A stretch of 64,000 nt of DNA from Micrasema longulum (lineage: Eukaryota; Arthropoda; Insecta; Trichoptera; Brachycentridae). Where the stretch lies: assembly GCA_022494885.1 (NCBI GenBank), contig JAGVSM010003474.1, positions 62,001 to 126,000 of the forward strand, read 5' to 3'. The position numbers and the translations under genes were made by a program. Each line of letters opens with the position of its first letter. The stretch's first letter is position 1. The notes below the pieces were generated by a model that saw only the letters and a program-made list of their open reading frames with translations, was not told the DNA's origin and searched no databases. Positions 55,771 to 64,000 of this stretch are shown piece by piece.

Positions 55771-56905
55771 AGCATTCTGCTGGGATCTTCTCTTGTAACT
55801 GCGTGACCAGAAATGTGTCGATGACTCTTTTTAAAAAATTGTCTAATGTTCAGTACCTTCATAGATTGAAACAATGTCCCAGATGGGAGGAGGACAGCGA
55901 AGCATCACTCGAAGTATTATTAAATTCGGTTGACTTTTTGGCTCCTTTACTATCAATGTATGATTGATATTTTATCAATATAGATAATGAATTACATGCA
56001 TTGTGGTTTATTTTTACATAAAATAATAGTCAATCAAATAAATTGTTCATAAGAGTATTCTGTTTGTTTTTAAAAAAACTATTTGATATAATGTTTCACT
56101 ACTAATTTAATTGCTTTTTTGTTTATACACAGTTATTTTTAATGCCGTTTCAGTTCGGTTTAAGTATGTTACGTTCAGATTTTTATTATTTTTCATTATA
56201 TAAAACTAATCGTTGTTTTTGTATATATTTTAGCTCTTTCTCAAACTAATAATAAACTTACATTGTAAGAAAGACAGAATAAAATGTAAGTTGTGTAAAA
56301 TATAAATATATATAATTTAATCTAGTCTTAAGTAGGCACCTACCAATAATATCAGATTCAATTATTGTATAAGGAATATTACAAATAAGTCGTTGGTTTG
56401 ATATTGTATAAATATGTATTTGTGATGAAATGTTCAAATCATTTCAATAAAAATACTTACTGACATGTATTTTCTTAGTATATATTTTTTCACAATTTTA
56501 CAACAGCTCAGTTTAGTGTTTTTGACTTAACAAATAAATTTAATAATAAACCCGTATTTTTTTACGATTTCCGAGAAAAATACTAATGCCAGTAATTAAA
56601 ATAAATATTTTTGTCCTGATTGTCATCTATGAACTGGTATATTTTAGTGTAGGTATTATTATGATATAATATGTATCTAAAGGGCCACAGATGTGTACAT
56701 ATATTATGTGAGATAGTGTCCGTACTCGAAAGTTATTATCCTGTTGATTGAATAAAATACAACATGCCTAAATAAAATTTATTAAGAAAATGTCTGTGTT
56801 TTATTTCTAGCACTTTTATTTCATCCTTTAAGCCAATAATAACCCAAATTTTTTAAGAAAAAAAAATCGTGCAGAGCTCATTTGCTTGTCATAAAAAAAA
56901 CCAAC
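55771..56905. other. AT-rich non-coding DNA
   Basis: 55770-55975 is less AT-rich and may be further retrotransposon sequence, but I see no clear block. Otherwise nothing recognised. Confidence 0.4.
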
Positions 56906-56911
56906 ATTTAC

Positions 56912-56985
56912 ATTTGCCTACCATGTTAGAGGTCCCGAGTTGGATTCCGGCAGGCTTGACGTAATATGTTTGTTTTTAAAGCTGT
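56912..56985 (+). mobile_element. SINE family 2 fragment
   Basis: TTGCCTACCATGTTAGAGGT, B box GAGTTGGATTCC and CAGGCTTGACGTAATATG. The A box part is missing. Confidence 0.5.
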
Positions 56986-57064
56986 TTTTTTTTTGTATAG
57001 ACTCATTTAAGTGTTCCGCCCCGCGGAAATCAAAAGTAAAAGGCGAAAGATTTATTATTATTGA

Positions 57065-57140
57065 AGGGGAACCAGGGCCCGTGTTACAATGGGAAGTTAA
57101 CATTTATCTTCTATTTTATTTACAGAGTAAAGTATATATA
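57065..57140 (+). repeat. dispersed repeat terminus
   Basis: CAGGGCCCGTGTTACAATGG, GAAGTTAACATTTATCTTCT and ACAGAGTAAAGTA match the terminus seen at 4260-4335 and elsewhere. Confidence 0.45.
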
Positions 57141-57779
57141 TAGTTCTTAGAATAAAATGACGCTAATATCACGGAACTATGGACTATATATATATCCTAG
57201 TTTCGAGACTATTCGATACTAACGACAATTCGTATGAAAAAATGTGCATGTAGTAAATAAATCACATCACAGCATACTTTCGATGAAACTTTTTACTGAA
57301 ATAAATACAAAACATACTAGCTCCAGACAGAGCTAAGAGAAAATATGTACAGCTTTAACATACACCGAGTAGTACCGCGCTGATCCATCCTCAGTCTCAT
57401 TAAACGAGGCAGTTTTGACCTGGCGAGTGTGTTTTTTGCTCGGGTCCTTGGTTCTGCCTACGTTAGCACGAATATTGTAAAATTCTACCTTAATTTTTAT
57501 CATTATATCTTATACGATATTGTCTCCGATATATTTTTTTATTACTATGTAAATTATTCATTTACTTAAAACTTCAAGTACAAAGAATGAGTACTTTGGC
57601 GGACTTATTGCTTAAGCCAACCAAAAAAATGACTGGTCAAAAGAAGAAATTGTTCAACAATTTTGTACTAAAAAACCATAAATATATATTAAAACATACA
57701 TATGTTGAAATAAAAAAACCCAATTAATTAAAAAAACATCTGTTTTTTAATTGGGAGATAAGGCTTGCACATATTTTAT
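57141..57779. other. AT-rich non-coding DNA
   Basis: 57330-57480 is less AT-rich with no recognised motif. Nothing else seen. Confidence 0.4.
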
Positions 57780-58335
57780 TTATTTACACTTTATATACAT
57801 ATAAGTGCGGGCATATTGCCTTAGGGCAATTTCTTTCTACCTACCCAAACCGTTTAGTTTGAGATAATTACAAGTACATGGATATATTTTAACAGAATCT
57901 TATAATTTTATTCAACAATTTAAAACAAAAATTAACAAAAAAATTACATTATGTCATACATATTAAATGATGAGGAATATGGGGGTCTGATAATGAGTTT
58001 GAATGGAGAGAGAAAGAGGAACCAAGGAAAGAAAAGGGGATAAAAATATGCACTTAAGAAAAAAATGCAGTAAAAACTTAGGGAGTTCAGGATTCTGGGG
58101 ATATATAATAATGTTTTAGGCGTTTTTTGAAGGTGGCTAGAGAAGGTGCATTTTTTGTATGAAGAAGTAGCTCATTCCAAGGTCTAGCAGCTTGGACGGA
58201 AAAGCAATAGCTGAAAAATTATGTGCTATGTCGAGGAATGGAAAGTGTTCTCTCCTGAGAAGAGCGAAGCAAAAGACCATGATCAGAAAGGTAAATGAAA
58301 TTCTCAGCAAGATATTTTGGAGCGCAAGGGTTGTG
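57780..58335 (-). pseudogene. non-LTR retrotransposon C-terminus and tail
   Basis: Minus strand 58110-58310: FSYCFSVQAARPWNELLLHT then KNAPSLATFKKRLKHYY, matching the F..QA.RLWN.LP....AS.L..FK..LK.YL end of jockey-type proteins. Tail ends at about 57780 with GTGTAAATAAATAAAAT. Confidence 0.75.
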
Positions 58336-58339
58336 AAGA

Positions 58340-59030
58340 ATATTATAAATAATTACGTGCTAGCAACGTGTTATCTACCTCCTAGAGAGCGTTTCGCAAC
58401 TTCGATACTAGCGTCTCGAGATTATCTGTATTGAAAATGTCTCGAGACTAGAAATTTCGACTCCTAGTCTCAAATAAAAGCCCTACGTGGGACTCGTACG
58501 TCGTATTTCGTGTAAACAATGTAATAATTAGCCAAAATCAACGACTGGTGCGCTGAAGACATTTCAATGAATCGTTTTTAAACGCGTGCGAATTGAATAG
58601 TAAAAACACAAACGACGACGTACCGTTAGTCATAAAAAATCTTCCGAGAAATATGACGCCAAGCCGGAATACATTACTAATTTCTCAACTGACTGTGTTT
58701 TATGATACCCGTCAGCAGTACCTGTATATTTGTATTCAATCCAAAAATATCTAAATTATGACGAGAGCCGCTTCTGAATTTTGATCACCGTTCATTAACG
58801 ATTTGTACATTATGCCCGCGTGTCCCGTCAATGGAATAACTATGTGTTACACCAGTTGAGTCCGCATTGTTAAAAGGTTGCACGCTTCTCTGCTTCTTCA
58901 CAACTAAAGCTGGTATTAGATGGTGCAATAAATTATACCATTTCTTTCAATTCTAAATCGTTCGTAGGCATGCGCAGTTCGTCGTTATTTTCAGCGCCAG
59001 TTGCCGGGAAAATTTTATTGTAAAATTAGT
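58340..59030. other. unexplained block with balanced base composition
   Basis: About 700 bp distinctly less AT-rich than the rest, with a repeated CTCGAGA word (58412-58450: GTCTCGAGATTATC and GTCTCGAGACTAG). No long open frame, tRNA box or partner elsewhere in the window. Confidence 0.35.
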
Positions 59031-59031
59031 A

Positions 59032-59082
59032 TAGTAGAACTCCAATTATCTGAACTCCGACTATCCGAATCGAATTCTCGAG
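59032..59082 (+). repeat. possible pogo/Tigger-type terminus
   Basis: AGTAGAACTCCAATTATCTG then AACTCCGACTATCCGAATCG resembles termini of pogo-like (Tigger) elements in insects. Only one end is seen. Confidence 0.3.
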
Positions 59083-59239
59083 GGTGACCGCATGCAACTT
59101 CTCACTGTCAAGCGGATGCGCGACTTGGCTGCCCGAAAAAGGATGATGACAGTCAAACAGCTTACTTTGACCGCGATGTTCAGAAAGCAATGACTTTCAT
59201 TTACAGTACAGTCCGTACATACTCTACTCATGTACAGCA

Positions 59240-59945
59240 CTTGTAACTACGCTACTACTGCTACCACTATCATCACGCCGTTTCCCCGTAAGGGTAGGCA
59301 GAGAGAACGGACCGCCACACACGTCCATCCTGGCATAAATACTTAGCTTCTTTCATATCCATACATGCTCTTCAGTTCTGTCTGCTTTTGACATGACCAG
59401 ACTTAAGATTTTGGTTTATCTGATCATGTCACGTCTTTCTTGGTCATGCTCGTCTCACGATACCGTTAATTTTTGCCATTTATACTTGTTTTACCATTCT
59501 TTTGTCGTCCATTCGTTCTACATGACCAAACCATCTCAGAGACCTTTTCTTAATCTTATCAATTATACTTGGCTCTGATTTACACTCTCGCCTGATTTCA
59601 TCATTTGTAACACTGTCATACATTGATTTCCCACATATCTGTCGAAGAGATCGCATTTCAACCGCGTTCATTCGACTTTCATCCTTCCTCTGCCAGTTCC
59701 ATGTTTCACTTCCATACATAAGTGTTGGGACTAAAACTCCTTTGTCCACTGCCAGTTTAGCGTCGAATGCAATTACTATTCTATTAGCAATTACTGCGCT
59801 TAGTGCGCCGTTCAGTTTGCTGCCCGCATTTACTCTCCTTTCAACATCTTTTTCTACTTTTCCATCTCTTGAAAACACGCTTCCCTTACACACGGTAACT
59901 ACGCTAAACATGTAAAAGTGTTGCCATTTCATTTCACTTTTCACA
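59240..59945 (-). pseudogene. RTE-like retrotransposon C-terminus and 3' end
   Basis: A 154-codon minus-strand frame (59480-59944) includes ERRVNAGSKLNGAL, LAVDKGVLVPTLMYGSETWN, MNAVEMRSLRQICGKSMYDS and RSLRWFGHVERMDDKRMVKQ, the thumb and C-terminal region of an RTE-type protein. The 3' untranslated region ends with GCCTACCCTTACGGGGAAAC and GGCGTGATGATAGTGG, typical of lepidopteran RTE copies. It is the longest surviving coding stretch of its kind here; the reverse transcriptase core is missing. Confidence 0.88.
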
Positions 59946-60109
59946 GTTTTGAGTACGTCGAAATGTTTGTAGATAGGCTGGATTTTTTCCCTAGGGAGTT
60001 ATTTAGATCTGAATTTGTTGCAACAGAGAGTAAAAACATGTTTAAGAAGGGAATATGGAAGTGTGTTAAGTGGCCACTTAAACCAACCAATGACAGGTCA
60101 TAATTACAC

Positions 60110-60605
60110 TAGCTACGTTTTCCACAGAGGGTGGAATACAAACTCTGTTGGCTTATGTATAAATCACTGCACAACTCTGCTCCTAAATGTCAGAGGGAAC
60201 TATGCATTCCAGATAAACTAGCTGATAGGCGTCCGACGCTTAGATCAGTTACGTCTACGGCGAGAAAAATAGTATTATATATCTGCGCAAACAGCGCACT
60301 AAATTCAGTGAACGCGCATTTGCGGTCGCAGGATCTATGGCATGGAATGCTCTCCCAGCAGAGGTGCGAGGCTGTGAGAGTGAAGTTATATTTAGGAAAA
60401 AACTTAAAACCCAATCATTTGAATAAATCTGTAGCATATCATAATAAAATAAATTGTTTTAATTCAATTACAAATTTAAAAGCTCCAATTAAATTTATTT
60501 ATCCGTAGAATCACTTTGTTAAGCGCGCTTGAGGTATAATACTACGATATTTGTATATATGTATGTAAAACATGTTAAAGCCTACAAGGGGTTTCAATAA
60601 ATATA
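60110..60605 (+). pseudogene. jockey-like retrotransposon C-terminus
   Basis: Plus strand: MEYKLCWLMYKSLHNSAPKC, DRRPTLRSVTSTAR, then in a shifted frame FSERAFAVAGSMAWNALPAE and VRGCESEVIFRKKLKTQSFE. The order RPGLRSA, RAFSVAGP.AWN.LP..VR, FK..LK is the standard jockey-type ending. One frameshift near 60290. Confidence 0.8.
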
Positions 60606-61430
60606 AGTTATACATAATAATTCATTAATACACCCTGTAAATGCCTGGACTTTAATATTCCTTTCTCAAAAATGTTTTCCCTCTCTGTTGCAACAAATTT
60701 AGATCTAACATTAGTGTTTGTATTTTTGTTCAACGTTGAATCAACGTACGTACTTACGAAAAAGCTATTTCATTAAGCACACCACTATTTTCTGTAAAAA
60801 ACATGATTCCTCTTTCACAAATATTATCTTCTTCTTCCGGTGCTTTGTCCGCCCCCCGTCATAGGCGATCACTGCAGCGAAATCATTTCTATTCCGCAGC
60901 AAGGACGACTGCTTGTTTGTGAAATCGCTGTACTGGTTCCTGGGAAAATATGACTAAAGTAGTTTCTCATTGCCTCCTCTGGTGTATTTATTTTGTCGGG
61001 GTTACCTTCCCTTAGCTGGTTGGTTCTGGTTCTGGCTCGGAGGCGCCAGACTCCCTTTCATCCTCTCGTTATCTGCTGTGATTACGCCGTTATGAGTGTG
61101 ATCCCATTGCCCGGGGTTCGCGACGTAGACAGACGTCAGTAGTATTGCCGGTGGAATGCAACTGGGCGTTTGCAGCTTTTTCTAGAATCACACCCTCCAG
61201 CAAGATGTGACTCACTATTATAGTATTAAGTGTTTCCTTATTTGATTGAAATAGATAGATATAATATTTCCGTGTTCGAATGTCGTGCAACTTAATTGTA
61301 CCATATAATACCAGCGTAACGATGAAATTTATTTATGTACGTTAAGCTATTTTAATTGAAATAAATAATTGAAGTTATTTATGTATAATAGTTCCAAACA
61401 TATTACAGTTTCGTCTCCTCGTGGAAGTTA
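60606..61430. other. non-coding; possible old coding fragment at 60830-61215
   Basis: 60830-61215 is less AT-rich. On the minus strand one frame reads LRNRNDFAAVIAYDGGRTKH, which could be a mobile-element C-terminus, but I cannot assign it. 60606-60830 is AT-rich with nothing recognised. Confidence 0.35.
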
Positions 61431-61431
61431 T

Positions 61432-61535
61432 GCCATTGTCACTTCTTTTATGTAGTGGTTAGTACATGTGGCTACCATGCATGGGATAACTCGTTTGATT
61501 CCCAAAAGGGTCGGCGTAAATATTGATGCAGTATA
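61432..61535 (+). mobile_element. tRNA-related SINE fragment
   Basis: TTATGTAGTGGTTAGTACAT (A box), GGCTACCATGCATGGGATAA, worn B box CGTTTGATTCC and AAAGGGTCGGCGTAAATATT. Related to SINE family 2. It abuts a PLE end. Confidence 0.5.
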
Positions 61536-61539
61536 ATTT

Positions 61540-61645
61540 ATTTTTATTGTTTTACCTATTTATCGACCAACGAGCGCTTTCGCCTGAGTAGGCATCTTCG
61601 AGACTGGTCACCAGTAAACCAAGAAGGTGATTAATAAATAATTTA
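61540..61645 (-). mobile_element. Penelope-like element 3' end
   Basis: Minus strand: GACCAGTCTCGAAGATGCCT, ACTCAGGCGAAAGCGCTCGT, TGGTCGATAAATAGG and an AT-rich tail. Same type as the 54 kb arms. No coding sequence remains. Confidence 0.55.
61566..61608 (-). ncRNA. hammerhead-like motif with perfect stem II
   Basis: Minus strand: ACCAGT, CUCGAAGA (one extra C relative to CUGANGA-type), U, GCCT-ACTC-AGGC, GAAA, GCGC, UC, GUUGGU. Stem I six positions with two G-U pairs, stem II 4/4, stem III self-complementary. The inserted base in the core would be expected to disrupt cleavage. Confidence 0.42.
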
Positions 61646-61667
61646 TACTTAATAAATTCTCGTGTCC

Positions 61668-61850
61668 GAAATGTGTGAAATAGAATCTAAACCCTCGACG
61701 AGCGGTTTTGAATCGATGGCTACTCTCAGGTAGTGTCATGAACTCATGAATCAGAAGATCCTAGGTTCGAATTACGCTTTACACTATTCAGATTCCCATT
61801 TTCAATTCTAACTTCTTAAATGCAAATGGCCTTAAAACCAAAAAATAAGC
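61668..61850 (+). mobile_element. composite repeat block plus SINE family 1
   Basis: ACCCTCGACGAGCGGTTTTG, AATCGATGGCTACTCTCAGG (the shared upstream block) runs straight into a SINE family 1 body: GTGTCATGAACTCATGAATC, B box GGTTCGAATTACG, and AATGGCCTTAAAACC. The first part of the SINE head is replaced by the block. Confidence 0.5.
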
Positions 61851-62978
61851 AAATAAAAAGAAAGCGTAATATATTGATTTTTAAATGAGCGCTATTTTAG
61901 CCATCTAAATTTATTTAAGAATGTTTGTATAAAAAGTTACATGAAATGGTTTATATTTTTAGTCTCCATAGGTACTTAAATAAAAATGATGTACATATTA
62001 AATGTGCATTAAATATATAGGTAGGTTAACAATTTATTTTCTCAAAATTACTAACATTTAAAAAATAACCACAATGATTTTTATACCCACAAGATTTAAT
62101 CGATTTGATTCGATTACAGAAGCTACAAAAAAAGAAAGAGATTTCCTTTAATTCTCTTTAGTTACCTTGAACCTGTCTTTATCGTAATAATTTTCCTTAT
62201 TTATTTATAGTCTCACATTCCTTCGGCAGCTTCTTTGAAAGAGGCGGTGGGCAAAGCTCATAAGGGGTGTAAAAAATAAAAGGTTCAAAAGCTTTTGTAT
62301 TCTAAAAATATTCAACTATTTTTTTATTATACTTTTTTAATGTAAGAAGTTTATCGTTTATTACCTTCATATTTCATACATGGTTATTATGTACTCACAT
62401 GGCTAAAGGTTTTCTAGAGGTAAACCAAAAGTTTATTGAAATGAATGGAAAAGGAGCACGGCCCCGATAACAACAAATAGTTATCACAGTTACTTCAGTT
62501 AGGTTTCTTTGTATAAATTTAAATTGAATATTCTGGATTTTGAATTGTTTATAATAAAAAAATCGATTTTGCTTTATATAATTGAAGACAACTCTATTGA
62601 CTTCCCATTGAGAATTGTGATACGCTTCTACAAGTCATAGATTCGCGTCAATAATAATTCTGCTTTTTTCTTCTAGCGATTTCTACTTATTCAAGTTAAT
62701 CACAGTTTAATTCAACTTTGTAATAACATTGTACCTACTGAATTTAAAACCCAATATTCTAAATGGTAATACAAATACTGAATGAATAATTGAAAATGGC
62801 TACCAAAATTGAAATACTTGGGTAAATTATCGTTTCATGGAAGTTTCTCACGCGAATAAATTGTCATGTAAAAAAACTGGAAAATTCACAATACTTTGGT
62901 GTCTGAATTGTGTTTATAAAATATTACAAAGATAAAAAACAAGTGATTGGTGTTAAAGGAATTTTATTGGGATTAATA
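61851..62978. other. AT-rich non-coding with two repeat fragments
   Basis: 62575-62640 is a minus-strand copy of the dispersed terminus (TATAATTGAAGACAACTCTA, TTGACTTCCCATTG). 62795-62832 is a bare SINE family 1 tail (AAAATGGCTACCAAAATTGA, AATACTTGGGTAAATTAT). No gene. Confidence 0.45.
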
Positions 62979-63120
62979 GGCGGCCCGTGGTGTAATGACT
63001 GCTTGCTTCAGAAAAGAAAAAAAATAAATGTGATTATTCTTAAGTATGGGTGTGCTGTGATTTACCACAGTAATTATTGGGCCTCCTGGCCTGTTGTGGT
63101 ACGAAATAAGATAAAATATT
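62979..63120 (+). mobile_element. SINE family 3 copy with internal deletion
   Basis: GGCGGCCCGTGGTGTAATGA head with A box, then a jump to AAATAAATGTGATTATTCTT and the body GTGCTGTGATTTACCACAGT, TTGGGCCTCCTGGCCTGTTG. The B box segment (about 50 bp) is missing. Confidence 0.7.
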
Positions 63121-63790
63121 AATAAATTATAGTAAAACAACATTAAAGAAGCCTGCGTGTGCAAGATTCTTCGAAATATTGTAATTGTTAAAAAATGATA
63201 GTTTTAGCTAACTTTGCAGAATAAATAGACTTAAAGCGTTAAGACTTTACAATGATTTTAAAAAAACATGATCGTATATATCATAATTGCTGATTTAAAT
63301 GATAAATCATTTTTATACCATCGATCCGCGCTTTCCGAGATTTTTGTGATGATAAAGAATTTATATTTATTTGAGAAGTTGCATTAAATGAATGGTCATT
63401 TTTTTCGCATCAATTTTTATTGCAAAACATTATTGTGCATCGTAAATGTTTTAATGAAATGCACCTGGGAAATAATCACCTTTTTACAGACGCCACCCGT
63501 AGATTCTGTGTGAAAATGCTTACTTAAGACGATATAATCAGCTGACCAAAAATAAGTAATAGACATCAATAAAATTACAGGTATAAATAATAAATTAAAC
63601 TAATTAAACCCAAAAAAGAATCTAAACAAAAGCGTAAAATAATGTACTTTTTTCGTATTTACGTAACTACCCACAACTTATAAATGAGGGTATTAGTAGC
63701 AAACATTGAAATCTGCATTGAACGAGTAACTGAGAGATTTGCGAAATAAAAAAAAAAAGAATTGTGAGATTTTTAATTATTACATTTTTT
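63121..63790. other. AT-rich non-coding DNA
   Basis: Nothing recognised. Confidence 0.5.
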
Positions 63791-63792
63791 TT

Positions 63793-63900
63793 TTTTTTGT
63801 TATTTTTTATTAACGGACTTAGTCTATTCAAAAAATGGCATACACAAATCTTTATAATATATACACAATTGAAATAAAATACCAATTAAGAAAATGAAAT
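63793..63900 (-). pseudogene. retrotransposon 3' tail
   Basis: Minus strand: ATAGACTAAGTCCGTTAATA followed by an A/T run, a diverged version of the end at 7862-7905 and 41132. The rest of the window to 64000 shows nothing else. Confidence 0.45.
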
Positions 63901-64000
63901 CTAGGACGAAAAAATAAATTATAATTACTACCTCAAGACAAGATGGAGATGCTTTACTAACTCAATGGAGAATGCTTAGTTTGCGGTGTCAAGTAGTATA

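Noticed and set aside
1..64000. CRISPR array, rRNA genes, telomeric TTAGG arrays, or viral genes
   Set aside because: None of the expected repeat patterns or proteins were seen; the window is eukaryotic and transposon-rich.

Overview
The window is about 64 kb of AT-rich, repeat-dense animal nuclear DNA, most likely from an insect and probably a moth or butterfly. The lepidopteran lean rests on RTE-type retrotransposon 3' ends (for example GCCTACCCTTACGGGGAAAC followed by GGCGTGATG, minus strand near 59.3 kb, and the EAFIQQW-type C-terminus near 34.8 kb) that I recognise from that group. It is a judgement from memory, not a database result. There are no bacterial-style operons and no long intact genes.

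One host-gene exon can be supported: the last coding exon of a ZIP11-like zinc transporter (SLC39A11 family) on the plus strand at 50324-50405, preceded by a splice acceptor and followed by a probable 3' UTR. No other exon of that gene was found, so much of the sequence to its left is probably intron. A CpG-rich block at 2330-2535 is the only promoter-like island.

Almost everything else is degraded mobile DNA. (1) About 20 non-LTR retrotransposon fragments, mostly 5'-truncated C-termini and tails (RTE-like near 10.2, 11.5, 35.0 and 59.6 kb; an RNase H-bearing family near 37.6, 45.6 and 51.6 kb; jockey/CR1-like pieces elsewhere). (2) Penelope-like elements (PLEs): one with a GIY-YIG endonuclease remnant and C-terminus at 49.35-50.24 kb, plus several PLE-type termini, some in inverted pairs. 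(3) At least three tRNA-derived SINE families with recognisable A and B boxes, one nested inside another. (4) DNA transposon derivatives: a 999-bp element with 35-bp inverted termini, an exact 8-bp target duplication and a THAP-like first exon (P superfamily-like) at 35567-36565; two copies of a 120-125 bp TA-flanked MITE; a 229-bp TA-flanked MITE inside a retrotransposon; and several inverted-repeat families.

The most interesting observation is that PLE-type termini of at least three different sequence families share a hammerhead-ribozyme-like layout: stem I, a CUGANGA-like core, stem II, GAAA, a tiny self-complementary stem III, UH, stem I. The pairing is kept while the sequence differs, best at 27129-27169 and 20158-20199. 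All copies have at least one departure from the canonical core, so activity is unproven.

Layout: 0-2 kb PLE with inverted ends and a nested retrotransposon; 2.3 kb CpG island; 2.7-12 kb retrotransposon remains; 12-18 kb tandem repeats, SINEs and MITEs; 18-26 kb retrotransposon, PLE end and a long inverted repeat; 26-35 kb PLE end, MITE, SINEs, retrotransposons; 35.5-36.6 kb P-like element; 37-49 kb retrotransposons, SINE-in-SINE, MITEs; 49.3-50.4 kb PLE next to the ZIP11 exon; 51-64 kb retrotransposons, inverted PLE ends and SINEs.
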